Source of the DNA: JAAYXS01 sp043820985
GTDB lineage: Bacteria > Planctomycetota > Phycisphaerae > UBA1845 > Fen-1342
DNA length: 64,000 nt
Assembly: GCA_043820985.1 (NCBI GenBank)
Contig: JBDRDH010000213.1
Location: forward strand, 11,282 to 75,281
Reading direction: 5' to 3'
A model generated the notes under the pieces. That model was given only the letters and a program-made list of their open reading frames with translations. It was not told where the DNA came from and made no database searches. This document shows, piece by piece, positions 52,629-61,894 of this stretch (positions are counted from its first letter, which is position 1; every line of letters begins with the position of its first letter). Both the position numbers and the translations under genes were made by a program.

Positions 52629-52680
52629 ATTATGGCTCCTGATTATTGAACGCTGTGTTGCTCGCGCTAACCTCAGTGGG

Positions 52681-52752
52681 CTACATGGGGCCGAACACCT
52701 GAAGTGAGCGGAGCATCGCGAACAAGACGCCGATAAAAGCTACCCAAAACAT
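52681..52752 (-). CDS. possible small membrane peptide (23 residues)
   Basis: An ATG at 52752 opens a 23-codon frame whose product is one hydrophobic stretch (MFWVAFIGVLFAMLRS then LQVFGPM). GAGG lies about eight bases before the start. In-frame codons upstream read protein-like (PNAGATSRAGHLTIQTSSE) back to a stop, so it could instead be the remnant of a longer gene. There is no homology I know. Confidence 0.25.
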   Translation of the reverse strand: MFWVAFIGVLFAMLRSLQVFGPM

Positions 52753-52966
52753 TCCCTGAACCTCGCTACTGGTCTGAATGGTCAAATGTCCCGCTCTACT
52801 GGTCGCACCAGCATTCGGGCTATCTACTTTCTATCGGCAGGTGTACCGGGTGTTTCTGTAGTCCGGGACCGATCACGGCCGGTTCTGATTAACGATTGAC
52901 CATATATTTAGAGCGACGAAACCGACCGTGGTCGGAATCGCCGCTCAAACGTGATGTCAAATTCGC

Positions 52967-55900
52967 TTACTTGTCGGTTTCCTGAATGCCCATCCCACTG
53001 CGGTCGGGATCAGCCGGACGTATAGCGGGGACTCGTGGATGGCGTTTGATCTCTTCGAGCATGTGCTTGATGGCGGTATCAAGTTGGGGATCGCCGCCAG
53101 CGGTCATCAGGGCCGGATCGTCAATCACCGTGATATCGGGATCAACACCATGGCCTTCGATGCCCCAGGTGCCGTCCAGTTCGTAATATCCGAAAGTTGG
53201 CACGGTTACCGCCGCGCCGTCGATCAAGCGCGGCTGACCGGACATACCTACCAGCCCGCCCCAGGTGCGGCGACCAATCAATTTACCTAGACCGGTTTGT
53301 CGGAAGAGGGCTGGGAACATATCGCCACCCGAGCCCGCCGAGCCATTGATCAGCATGCACTTGGGGCCGTAATGAGCATCCGGCGGCGTGCGGTTATCTC
53401 GTCCGTCGCGTACCGCCCAGTAATTTAGTAATGGGCGATTGAGCAGTTCGATGAAGCGGGTCGGGATCTGTCCACCGCCATTCCAGCGTTCGTCAATGAT
53501 CAGGGCGTCCTTGTCACGCTGGCCGTAGAATTGGCGGAAAAGATTGTTCTGCCCATTTATCGAGGTATCGGGGACATGGATGTAACCCACGCGTCCGGCG
53601 GTCTGCTGCTCGACGTACCGGCGATTGTCCTCGACCCAGGAGCGATAGCGTAATCCATTCTCCGAGTTCAAGGGCTTCACGATGATTTCACGGGCATCAT
53701 CGTCAAGCGTCGGTTTTTCACTGACGGTCAGCGTGGTGACCTTGCCAGCCAGCCCAATGAAAGCCGCCCAGGGATCCTTGCTGGTGTCCAGGGGGATCCC
53801 GTTGACGGCTAGCAGGTAGTCACCTTCCTTGACGTCCACGCCCGGCTGGCTGAGCGGTCCCCGCGCGTCAAGATCCCAGGGGGCACCCTGGCGAATCCGT
53901 GCGAGGCGATAGGCGCCCTCGTGCAACTCAAAATCAACTCCCAGCATGCCCACGGAAACACTTGGCCCCCGGTCACCTGGACCGGAGCGATAATAGGCAT
54001 GACCGATGTTCAACTCGGAGATCATCTCCGCCATCACATAAGCCACGTCCTCGCGCGAGATACAGTCGTCCAGCATCCGGGCGTATTGTTTACGCGCCGC
54101 CGGCCAGTCGACGCCGTGCATGTTCTCGACGTAGAAGAAATCGCGCTCGATGCGCCAGACATCATTGAAGAGTTGTTGCCACTCGGCACGCGGCTCGATG
54201 ACGCTGGTCATCCCATCCATCGGCACTTTCTGGCTGAGCTTCTGGCCGGGCTTGGCGTCGATAATGGCGAAGCTGCGGCCGGTGCGTACCATCAGCTTCT
54301 TGCCGTCGGCGGTGATATCAAATGATCCCGCGCCGGAGACGACGGTCTTGACCTCTTTTTTGTCGTCGGTGATATCGAATAGCTTGATCTCGGTCGGCTT
54401 ACCGGAGCCGCGTAATCCGGCGTGGGCAAAGATGAGCTGGTTCTTGTTGTTGACCGCCAGACTGTAGATACGGCCCTGTTCCACGGGTAATTGCAACGCC
54501 CGTTGCTCAAAGCCTTCGATATCAATCTGGACCTGCTTATCTTCTTTCTCCTCGTCTTCCTCGTCTTCCTCTTCGAGCCCGGAAGTATCCGTGCTGGTGC
54601 GCGTGCCCTTGAAGGTGGCGCTGAAACCTTCACCGGTGACGCTGCCCTCGATTGACTCATCCGTAATACGGGCGGTGAGTCCGAAGGTCTCTATGCCTTC
54701 GTCCGTGGTAACCTCCAGGCTGGCGGTCAATTCGCCGGTCTGACGATCAAAGGTCCCATCGCTGAGATGACCGGCATACGGACCGGCGTCGATACTGCCA
54801 CTTACGGCACCATCCGGTGCCAGACGCAGAATCATGGTGAATGGCAAACCCGTTGGCGGTAACGGCTCATCACCACTCAAGGTGCCCTCCCAGGTGCCAC
54901 TGACGCCATCATCCTCGACGGCTTTGTCGTTGTTGTCCTCGTCCCCATTTTCGTCCTGATCCTCCTCTTCAGGTTCAGCGTCTTCCTTGCGGTCCTTTTT
55001 GGACTTCTTGTCCTTTTCCTTGTCGCCATCCTCATCATCTTCGCCTTGCTCGTCGTCCCAGGTTTCCTGGTCGTTGTCAGGCGTCCAGGGATAGTCCAGA
55101 TCGGCCCGTAGCGGTATTGCGATCAGCACCTGTGTCCCGGTGTAGACGAACGACTTGCCGACGTCCTCGTAGATCGGGGAGTTGAAATTGCGGCTGCTGA
55201 CGAAGTACAGGTAGTCGCCCTGACGGTCGAACGTCGGCGACGAGTCGTGGAACATCCCGCTGGTGAGCTGATGCTTCTCGCCGCTCTCAACCTCATATAC
55301 CCAAATTGACGACTGAAGGTTGTCCGCGGAGCGCGTGTACACGATCCAGCGCGAATCGTGTGACCAGCGCATCGGTGGCTCGCCGCCACTCGGCTCCACA
55401 TCGACTTCGGTCAGCTCGCCGGTTTCCATTTCACAGATGTACATCGCCCCGGATTTCTCAACGAAGGCGATGTACTTCGAGTCCGGCGACCAGCCGCGCA
55501 TATAACGCCAGCCGGGCCCCAAGGTGGCCACCTTGCGTGTTTCACCCTTGCCGTCCGACTGCGTAACGTAGAGGTCATACTCATCATCCGCATCCGAGAA
55601 ATATGCCACCCAGCGGCCATCCGGGCTCCAGACCGGGTTGCGCTCGGCGATACCACCGGTATGCGTCAAGTTGTACGGCACACCTTCTTTCGCCGGGAGG
55701 GTCCAGATGTCGCCGCGCGCTTCCAGGACGGCACGCTTGCCGGTGGCCGATACATCTGAGCTCTGCAATGAGCTGCTGACATCCACGCGTTGTGGCCGGA
55801 TAGTGGGCCGGTCGCCGGGGATAATGATTTCAACCAGATGACTTTTCTCCGCGCTCAGATCCAGCAGGTACAGCTTGGAGCCGCACTGGAAGACGATCTC

Positions 55901-56731
55901 GCCTTTTCCCTGTCCACCGGGACCGATCGAAGGCCATTTAATGTCATACTCGGTGAATTTCGTGATCTGGCGTTGCCGGCCGGTGCGCGTGTTGTATTCC
56001 CAGATATTCAAGCGATGGGCCGGGCCGGCGTCCGACAGATAATAGATTCGATCGCCGAACCACATCGGCTGCGAATCAGTTCCCTCCCATTCGGTGATCT
56101 GTTTGGAGATGTTGTTCGTGAGATTGAACAACCAGACATCCGCCGCGCGGCCACCCCGATAGCGTTTCCAGGTGCGGCTGTCGCGCACCTCGGGGGTATA
56201 TGCCAGCCAGGTTCCATCCGGGCTGATCGCCCCGTTGCCGCCATACGGCACGGGCAACTGTTGTGGCAAACCGCCAGCCGGGTCCACGGTAAATAATTGT
56301 AATGTGTTGATACCAGCCAGACCGGCGGCCTGGAAGATGAGCTGGCCGTCTGGTGACCAGTCGCAGAGATGTTCTCCCGTGGGATGGTGGGTGACACGGA
56401 TCGGTATACCACCCGCCATGGGAATGGTGTACAGATCGGTGTTGCCGTCATAATTGCCCACGAAGGCAATGGTTTGCCCGTCGGCGCTGAAGCGCGGAAA
56501 GCTTTCCACGCCGGCCGGATTTGCCAGGGGCGCGGCCAGTCCACCTGCGCGTGGTGCGATCCAGATGTCGTTGGCGTAGACGAAGACAATGTGTGTCGCA
56601 CTGACATCCGGATAGCGCAACATACCAGCGTGGGGGCGCACTTCCGCCCGCGCCACATCAGTAAATGGCATGAAGGTCATTACTGCCGCGAGTAGACCAA
56701 GCACACACGAGCTCGCTCGGTGAGAGAACAT
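52967..56731 (-). CDS. secreted tricorn-type protease (S41) with an inserted acidic/beta module
   Basis: 1254 residues with a signal peptide (to about ARAEVRP). The order is beta-propeller blades with WSPDG and FSADG repeats (about 35-330 and 340-545), a D/E/K-rich linker (about 550-610), an extra beta module (GVSGTWEGTLSGDEP to SATFKGTRTS, about 610-715) and a second acidic run. More propeller follows (to about 850), then the tricorn core (NDVWRIERDFFY), PDZ (about 915-1000) and S41 protease. The nucleophile is in NGSAGSGGDMFP (about 1127), and a Glu lies in GIEGHGVDPD. The catalytic His is in ELNIGHAYY; archaeal tricorn, as I recall it, has Ser before that His, and here it is Gly. It probably degrades peptides in the periplasm. 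Confidence 0.9.
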   Translation of the reverse strand: MFSHRASSCVLGLLAAVMTFMPFTDVARAEVRPHAGMLRYPDVSATHIVFVYANDIWIAPRAGGLAAPLANPAGVESFPRFSADGQTIAFVGNYDGNTDLYTIPMAGGIPIRVTHHPTGEHLCDWSPDGQLIFQAAGLAGINTLQLFTVDPAGGLPQQLPVPYGGNGAISPDGTWLAYTPEVRDSRTWKRYRGGRAADVWLFNLTNNISKQITEWEGTDSQPMWFGDRIYYLSDAGPAHRLNIWEYNTRTGRQRQITKFTEYDIKWPSIGPGGQGKGEIVFQCGSKLYLLDLSAEKSHLVEIIIPGDRPTIRPQRVDVSSSLQSSDVSATGKRAVLEARGDIWTLPAKEGVPYNLTHTGGIAERNPVWSPDGRWVAYFSDADDEYDLYVTQSDGKGETRKVATLGPGWRYMRGWSPDSKYIAFVEKSGAMYICEMETGELTEVDVEPSGGEPPMRWSHDSRWIVYTRSADNLQSSIWVYEVESGEKHQLTSGMFHDSSPTFDRQGDYLYFVSSRNFNSPIYEDVGKSFVYTGTQVLIAIPLRADLDYPWTPDNDQETWDDEQGEDDEDGDKEKDKKSKKDRKEDAEPEEEDQDENGDEDNNDKAVEDDGVSGTWEGTLSGDEPLPPTGLPFTMILRLAPDGAVSGSIDAGPYAGHLSDGTFDRQTGELTASLEVTTDEGIETFGLTARITDESIEGSVTGEGFSATFKGTRTSTDTSGLEEEDEEDEEKEDKQVQIDIEGFEQRALQLPVEQGRIYSLAVNNKNQLIFAHAGLRGSGKPTEIKLFDITDDKKEVKTVVSGAGSFDITADGKKLMVRTGRSFAIIDAKPGQKLSQKVPMDGMTSVIEPRAEWQQLFNDVWRIERDFFYVENMHGVDWPAARKQYARMLDDCISREDVAYVMAEMISELNIGHAYYRSGPGDRGPSVSVGMLGVDFELHEGAYRLARIRQGAPWDLDARGPLSQPGVDVKEGDYLLAVNGIPLDTSKDPWAAFIGLAGKVTTLTVSEKPTLDDDAREIIVKPLNSENGLRYRSWVEDNRRYVEQQTAGRVGYIHVPDTSINGQNNLFRQFYGQRDKDALIIDERWNGGGQIPTRFIELLNRPLLNYWAVRDGRDNRTPPDAHYGPKCMLINGSAGSGGDMFPALFRQTGLGKLIGRRTWGGLVGMSGQPRLIDGAAVTVPTFGYYELDGTWGIEGHGVDPDITVIDDPALMTAGGDPQLDTAIKHMLEEIKRHPRVPAIRPADPDRSGMGIQETDK

Positions 56732-57029
56732 ATTAACTCCTTCCGTTTGTATGGGCTCGGGCTCCAGGGTGGATAAACGCCCGCGGCACTGGGTGAATCG
56801 TTAACCGTCACCCGTGCCGCGGACTTTGAACCCTGGCAGTAATAGCCTAAGCCAGTCTGCCTCGGGACGGCACCGGGGCTTACAAATCTGGACATATCTG
56901 CCACATCTACTCTTACTGAACCTGTACGGGATTTGCTCTTCAGTTGCTTGCCCGCTCCCGCCGATCAATTTACAGGGCTTCGTTGTAAGCTCATGATCAT
57001 CATGTAATAACAGACTGGCAGGATGACTT

Positions 57030-58226
57030 ATGACTCGCTGGCTTTCTCTGGGATTGGGTGCGACTCTGCTCTTGACGCTGACTCTGATAATGTGCCCGGG
57101 TGGCTGTCCACCTTCGGAACCCGCCAGTACCGGCGGCTCCGGGACGGGGGCTACTAGTGGTGGCACGACTACTGGCACGATTGCATTGGCGGCCACCGGC
57201 CAGACCACCAGTTATGCCAGTGGGGACGATGGCGAAACACAGGAAGGGCAGTGGCTGACCAGCGCGACGCGGTTCGTGGATAACGGCGACGGCACCATCA
57301 CCGACCAGCTTACCGGCCTGATGTGGCTGCAAGATGCCAGTTGCCTGGCCACTCACGGAGCCCAATGGGAAAACGATGGCTGGGATGATGGCTGGGTACC
57401 CTGGCTCCCCGCGTTGGCTTTCATTGGCCAAATCAACAGCGGCACGGCGGCGGCGTGTGGGGCCGGATACACCGATTGGCGCGTCCCCAATGTCGTCGAG
57501 CTGGAGAGCCTGGTCAATGCCGGTGAGGCCGAGCCATATAACTGGTTGATAGCCGCCGGTTTCCTGAACGTGGAAAACAACGACTACTGGACAGCCACTA
57601 CCGATCCAGCGGCCACGGCGACTTTTGCGTATGTGGTGAACTTTGAGGATGGCAGTGTCTCGCGGCTGGGCAACAAGGCCACCACGCCGGGCATTACCAG
57701 TGTCTGGCCGGTACGTGGTACCACCAGCGGGAATGCCGAGCTATGGCAAACCGGGCAGATAGTCAGGTATGCCCTGGAAGATGATGGTGATCTGGAGACC
57801 GGTACCGCTTGGCCTTCGCCGCGCTTCACGGATAATGGCGATGGCACCATTACGGATAACCTGACCGGGCTAATGTGGTTGCAGGATGCCGAAACCATTG
57901 GCGTATCCTCCTGGCTGGAGGCTTTACAGGCCGCTACCCGGTTGAACGCTGGTACCGCCGCGTTTGTGTGCACGAACTACACTGCCAGCTACACTGACTG
58001 GCGTGTGCCGAACCGCAAGGAGCTCTTCAGCCTGGCAAATTTCGCCGAACATGATCCAGCTCTGGCCGGTGATCATCCCTTTGTTGGTGTCAGCGTCAAT
58101 GGCTCGTATTGGACCTCCACCACAAGTGCCGCTGATACCACCCGCGCCTGGCAGGCGGATATGCGTACCGGTGAACTCGGCACCGCTCTAAAAGTCAACG
58201 GCTATCGCGTGATGCTGGTCAGATAG
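57030..58226 (+). CDS. exported protein with two DUF1566 (Lcl C-terminal-like) domains
   Basis: 398 residues. A signal with a possible lipobox (LIMCPGGCPPSEP) is followed by a Gly/Thr/Ser linker and two homologous modules. Each begins FxDNGDGTITDxLTGLMWLQDA (about 90-111 and 269-290), then a helix and YTDWRVPNxxEL, and ends in YWTxTT. These are DUF1566 repeats, a C-lectin-like fold found in exported bacterial proteins; ligands are mostly unknown. The two copies appear to be an internal duplication. The gene is monocistronic, with its own region of 298 bases downstream of the tricorn start. Confidence 0.85.
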   Translation: MTRWLSLGLGATLLLTLTLIMCPGGCPPSEPASTGGSGTGATSGGTTTGTIALAATGQTTSYASGDDGETQEGQWLTSATRFVDNGDGTITDQLTGLMWLQDASCLATHGAQWENDGWDDGWVPWLPALAFIGQINSGTAAACGAGYTDWRVPNVVELESLVNAGEAEPYNWLIAAGFLNVENNDYWTATTDPAATATFAYVVNFEDGSVSRLGNKATTPGITSVWPVRGTTSGNAELWQTGQIVRYALEDDGDLETGTAWPSPRFTDNGDGTITDNLTGLMWLQDAETIGVSSWLEALQAATRLNAGTAAFVCTNYTASYTDWRVPNRKELFSLANFAEHDPALAGDHPFVGVSVNGSYWTSTTSAADTTRAWQADMRTGELGTALKVNGYRVMLVR

Positions 58227-58443
58227 CATCCTCGGCTTGATCGCTACCTCTACCATTGCCCACCTGATGTCAGGTCGGCAACCACGTCCGCAAACTGGCC
58301 GCGGACCCTCGGGGGAGGGGGGCGCCTCATTGGGCTGTTCTCGCAGCCGCTACGCCGCGCTTGCGGCCTTCCGCATTCACGCGTACGCTGCCATCTGGGT
58401 GATCGGCGAGCGCGGACAACGCATGTCCCATAGGAGGCACGGT

Positions 58444-58866
58444 GTGATATTTGAAATAAGTAAAGTAGACATCTGGGTGGCGCAGCTTTCAGACCGGCCA
58501 CGGGTTCTGATGAAGACACTGGCCCTGTTGACGCAGGCCGGGGCGAATCTCGAGTTCGTCATCGCCCGCCCGGACAAGCGTGGCAAGGCCATGGTTTTCC
58601 TGGCCCCGCTCAAAGGCGTGGCCCAGCTTCAGGCGGCTGAAGAGGCTGAGTTGTCGAAGGCCACGCGCATGCACACGCTGCGCATCGTGGGGCCGAACCA
58701 GGTCGGCCTTGGTGAGCGGATCACCCGCGCCCTGGCGGACGATAAGCTCAACATACGCGGCCTGTCGGCCGCCGTCATCGGCATTAAGTCGGTGACATAC
58801 ATCCGCTTCGCCAATGCGGATGACCTCCGAAAAGCGGTGCAGGTTTTGCGCAGGGTGCTGCGCTAG
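58444..58866 (+). CDS. ACT-domain protein
   Basis: 140 residues from a GTG with TAGGAGG at ideal spacing; the longer upstream frame lacks support. Two ACT-like halves are visible: VDIWVAQLSDRPRVLMKTLALLTQAGANLEFVIARP and HTLRIVGPNQVGLGERITRALADDKLNIRGLSAAVIG, each with the beta-alpha-beta-beta-alpha-beta order and a Gly at the ligand turn. Stand-alone ACT pairs usually bind amino acids as sensors (GlcR or UUP-type partners) or regulate an enzyme encoded elsewhere. No partner gene is next to it. It is soluble and cytoplasmic. Confidence 0.85.
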   Translation: MIFEISKVDIWVAQLSDRPRVLMKTLALLTQAGANLEFVIARPDKRGKAMVFLAPLKGVAQLQAAEEAELSKATRMHTLRIVGPNQVGLGERITRALADDKLNIRGLSAAVIGIKSVTYIRFANADDLRKAVQVLRRVLR

Positions 58867-58890
58867 GTGAGTGGCTCCGGGGCGGTGGAT

Positions 58891-59385
58891 ATGAAAACGA
58901 CGATCGTGATTTTGGCAACGCTGCAGGTGTTTATGGGTGGTGGATGTCCATTTGTGCCCACGGACAACTGTCCCTGCGCCGACACCGGCAGTGAAAATGA
59001 ACCAGCCACGGTCCAGTGCCCAGAGGTGCCCAATTGCCAGGGCTGCCTCCCGTACGAACCGGGACGTGTAACCTGCGATGGCTGGTGCCGGGATGTGCTC
59101 TTCATCGATCTGTTTCATCCGGGAGCGGAGACTTGTTACCGTGGCTACGGCGAACAGGACGGCGCACAGTGCTGCTACGACGCCGAAGGTTGTCCGATCG
59201 GCGACGACGTTCTGCTGGCCGCCGGCACGCCCGACTACGTTGGACCAGTCACCGCGGAGTTGCCAGATGGCAGTTGCGATTGGCTGAGCGATCCGTGGCG
59301 CTTGCTCACGCACTGGTACTACGACGTGTTCCTGTGGTCACAGGGGATCGTCTTGGGAACGTGCCCGGCGGAGGACGGGGATTGA
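58891..59385 (+). CDS. cysteine-rich exported lipoprotein, unknown
   Basis: 164 residues. A short hydrophobic signal with a lipobox-like end (VFMGGGC, about residue 19) is followed by a Cys-rich mature part with at least 14 cysteines (NCPCAD, CPEVPNCQGC, CDGWCRD, CYRGYGEQDGAQCCYDAEGC). They probably form disulfides in the envelope. ATG at 58891 with GGCGG upstream is preferred to the GTG at 58867. It follows the ACT gene by 24 bases, and another small lipoprotein gene follows 130 bases on. No family recognised. Confidence 0.6.
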   Translation: MKTTIVILATLQVFMGGGCPFVPTDNCPCADTGSENEPATVQCPEVPNCQGCLPYEPGRVTCDGWCRDVLFIDLFHPGAETCYRGYGEQDGAQCCYDAEGCPIGDDVLLAAGTPDYVGPVTAELPDGSCDWLSDPWRLLTHWYYDVFLWSQGIVLGTCPAEDGD

Positions 59386-59517
59386 TCCCGGCACCGTCCG
59401 CTACCCGCCCGAGTTCGATGTGGCGATGTAGTCGGCGGTAGCGGTGACACTATCGCCGTCAGGGGGTATCGTATGTCGAACGCTATTGTCACTTACCGTG
59501 TGAGTGAGGAGGACACC

Positions 59518-60051
59518 ATGAGATGCTCACTGATTCGTGCGGGCCAGGTTGTAATCGCCGCGACGCTGATCGCGTTATCCATCGCCGGCTGTACGTGTTT
59601 GTTTCCCACGAGCACGTGTACCGCGGCCACCGGCGTGACGATCAGGCTGATCAACGACAGCGCGACACAGCACGTCGTACCCAATCTCGGCATTTGCCCC
59701 AACGGCATGGCGTATACGCCGCACTACTTCGTCAATCCAACACCCACACTGGCCCCCGGCGCGGAGGTCGTGTACACAAGCTGTGAAATCGCGGATTCTG
59801 ACGGCAACTGCGTGAATTTCGCCACCGATTTCATGATTGGCATGTGCGGGTGGCAATACGGGGCCGATGCCAATGCCCTGACCAGCACCGCGCGACGTCT
59901 GGGCGGCGCGATCGGCGTGCAGTTCAACTGCGGCGACACGATCATCCTGCGCTGGACCGAAGCTGGTGACAATGGCGGCACCTGGACCTCGGAAGTGCAA
60001 CCCGCCACCGGCAACCCCGCGCCGATGGAGCAGTTTCAGGAGATTACATAG
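59518..60051 (+). CDS. small lipoprotein, unknown
   Basis: 177 residues. Lipoprotein signal MRCSLIRAGQVVIAATLIALSIAGC with lipobox Ile-Ala-Gly-Cys. The mature chain looks beta-rich (VTIRLINDSATQHVVPNLGICPN, AEVVYTSCEIADSDGN, CGDTIILRWTEAGDNG) with several cysteines, like other planctomycete exported proteins without assigned function. The start at 59518 has GAGGAGGA at good spacing; the frame opens 15 codons earlier. It probably belongs to the same exported set as the preceding gene. Confidence 0.65.
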   Translation: MRCSLIRAGQVVIAATLIALSIAGCTCLFPTSTCTAATGVTIRLINDSATQHVVPNLGICPNGMAYTPHYFVNPTPTLAPGAEVVYTSCEIADSDGNCVNFATDFMIGMCGWQYGADANALTSTARRLGGAIGVQFNCGDTIILRWTEAGDNGGTWTSEVQPATGNPAPMEQFQEIT

Positions 60052-60069
60052 TCTCGCTGGTGTTGGTAA

Positions 60070-60097
60070 CCACAGAGACGCGCATAGAGCACAGAGG
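60070..60097. repeat. CACAGAG short direct repeats
   Basis: CCACAGAG and CACAGAGG occur with a spacer. A longer run of the same kind, three CACAGAG units, is at 5911-5940. It is short and simple, and its meaning is unclear. Confidence 0.35.
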
Positions 60098-60220
60098 TCG
60101 CTTGGAACAGGTGATACTCCATTGGGTCACCGTTACGGGGTGTTACCTTGGGTGCAGGATCGGCTATAATAGAGTGAGCCGGGGATAACTCCGGATTCGC
60201 GTCAAGCGAGGACCTCGACC

Positions 60221-60529
60221 GTGATCCCGATGATTACTGAGAATCTCGACGGGTTAGCTGAGATCTGCCGCCGATTCCATGTGGAACGTCTGGAGGTCTT
60301 CGGTTCGGCTGTGGATGGCGGGTTCGATCCGCGACGCAGTGATCTCGATTTCATCGTCACCTTTGGTGATGTACCGCCCAAGGGACGCTTCGATGCATTC
60401 TTTGGTTTGCAAAGCGCGCTCGCTGAGCTGTTCGGACGCGCGGTCGATCTGGTGGAGGCCGGCGCGCCGCGGAACCCATACTTCATCCGTCGGCTGAACG
60501 AAAGCCGGAGGCTCGTCTATGCCGCATGA
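60221..60529 (+). CDS. MNT-type nucleotidyltransferase, probable antitoxin
   Basis: 102 residues. The minimal nucleotidyltransferase motif GSAVDGGFDPRRSDLDFIV (GSx...Sx(D/E)xD) is at about residues 28-47, with a third acidic residue in AVDLVEAG. Such proteins pair with HEPN-domain toxins: MNT AMPylates or otherwise blocks the HEPN RNase. The stop overlaps the ATG of a HEPN-like frame by 11 bases, the usual MNT-HEPN arrangement. That partner appears truncated. A GTG at 60221 has GAGGA upstream. Confidence 0.82.
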   Translation: MIPMITENLDGLAEICRRFHVERLEVFGSAVDGGFDPRRSDLDFIVTFGDVPPKGRFDAFFGLQSALAELFGRAVDLVEAGAPRNPYFIRRLNESRRLVYAA

Positions 60530-60800
60530 TCCGGAGAAATACCTCTCCGACGTTCTGGACTCGTGCGAGTTTCTCGCCGAATTTACGTCGGGGCATACGG
60601 CGGAAGACTACGCGCGGGACCGCGCGTGCGCACGTTTCCAGAGTGGGGGGAGTCGCCTCGGGACTAGCGCGAGCAACGTCCGTCAGCGTCTTGCCAGGGG
60701 GGGTGAGATGATAGGCGCCGCCGATCCTACAACGCTGGCTCCGTTTTTTCAAAGAGGTCAGGATGAGCACGGCCACACAAGCATCATCGAAGATGGGTGA
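60519..60800 (+). pseudogene. truncated HEPN (DUF86) partner of the MNT gene
   Basis: The first 38 or so residues (MPHDPEKYLSDVLDSCEFLA, then EFTSGHTAEDYARDRA) match the start of DUF86/HEPN toxins. After that the sequence stops resembling the family: the expected AVERxFEIIGEAL helix and the RxxxxH catalytic motif are missing in all three frames before the next gene. The open frame merely runs into the DUF4268 gene. I read this as a deletion of most of the toxin gene. Confidence 0.6.
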
Positions 60801-61752
60801 GCTCGGCACGCTTACCAAAGTCGACCTCCGGGACGCATGGCAGCATGAAGCCAGCGCGTTCACACCCTGGCTCGCACAGGAGGAAAACCTCGCCGAGCTC
60901 GCCAAGGAACTCGGGCTGGAACTCGAACTTGAGGGCGTGGAGATCTCCGTCGGACCCTATTCTGCGGACATCCTGGCAAAGGACGTCGGCACCGGTGATT
61001 ACGTGGTCATCGAGAACCAGTTGGAGAAGACGAACCACGACCATCTGGGCAAGATCATCACCTACTCATCCGTGCTGGACGCCGGCACCGTCGTCTGGAT
61101 TGCGAGCGCGTTTACCGACGAGCATCGCAAGGCGCTCGACTGGCTCAACAACCACACGGATGACGAGTTGCAGTTCTTCGGGATCTGTATCGAACTGTGG
61201 CGCATCGGGGATTCGCCCCCGGCGCCACGGTTCAACGTCGTTAGCCGACCAGCGAAGATCGTCAAGCCGCCGCCCCCCGAACTCAGCGACACGCGTAAGA
61301 GCCAATTGCAGTTCTGGACCGCAGTGCGCGAAGCACTACAGGAAGCAAAAGCGGCGCCTTTGCTCCAAACGCCCCGTCCGCAGTACTGGTATGACGTCGC
61401 CATCGGACGTATGTACTTCACGCTGTCACTGATTGCCAACACGACCGAGAACCGCATTGGCGTCCGGCTGTACATGAACCACCGCGTGGCCGACCAGGCT
61501 CTCGTCCAGCTCGGGAAGGAACGCGAACAGATCGAGGAGGAGATCGGAGCGGAACTGCTCTGGAATCCAAATCCCGACAACCAGGACAAGACCATCGCGC
61601 TGCATCATCCGTCTGACCTCGCTCAGAAGGACAAGTGGCCCCAGTACGTCGACTGGATGACCAAGAACGTGATCGCCTTCCGCAAGACGTTTCAATACCG
61701 GATCAAGAAACTGAACCTCACTGTGGTGCCCGACGATGAGCGAGAGGCGTGA
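60763..61752 (+). CDS. DUF4268 protein, nuclease-fold-like
   Basis: 329 residues. The N-terminal half resembles the PD-(D/E)xK fold: VGPYSADILAKD, then YVVIENQLEKTNHDHLGKIITY (about 70-101; shown here as motif positions), where E-N-Q replaces the usual E-x-K. The C-terminal half (WTAVREALQ, YWYDVAIGRMYFTLSLIA, IGVRLYMN) matches DUF4268. Such proteins occur in phage-defence and restriction-like contexts, but a specific role is not established. The start is ATG 60763 with GAGG before it. It lies directly behind the truncated toxin-antitoxin locus, so this stretch looks like a small accessory island. Confidence 0.78.
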   Translation: MSTATQASSKMGELGTLTKVDLRDAWQHEASAFTPWLAQEENLAELAKELGLELELEGVEISVGPYSADILAKDVGTGDYVVIENQLEKTNHDHLGKIITYSSVLDAGTVVWIASAFTDEHRKALDWLNNHTDDELQFFGICIELWRIGDSPPAPRFNVVSRPAKIVKPPPPELSDTRKSQLQFWTAVREALQEAKAAPLLQTPRPQYWYDVAIGRMYFTLSLIANTTENRIGVRLYMNHRVADQALVQLGKEREQIEEEIGAELLWNPNPDNQDKTIALHHPSDLAQKDKWPQYVDWMTKNVIAFRKTFQYRIKKLNLTVVPDDEREA

Positions 61753-61894
61753 TGGACTAGGCTACGTCAAGCTGAAGCCAAGTAGCGTGCGTCCCTGACG
61801 CACCATATCCTCACCGTCGCTTGATCTGGTGCGGCCGGGCCGCACGCTGCGAATGCTCACATAAGCGTGGGGCCTGCCACGCACGGACGTTGGA

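Larger units (their letters stand above)
52558..52966. other. intergenic region between nrdJ and tricorn
   Basis: Holds a strong hairpin (52592-52628) and one small minus-strand frame (52681-52752); otherwise no feature. Confidence 0.5.
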
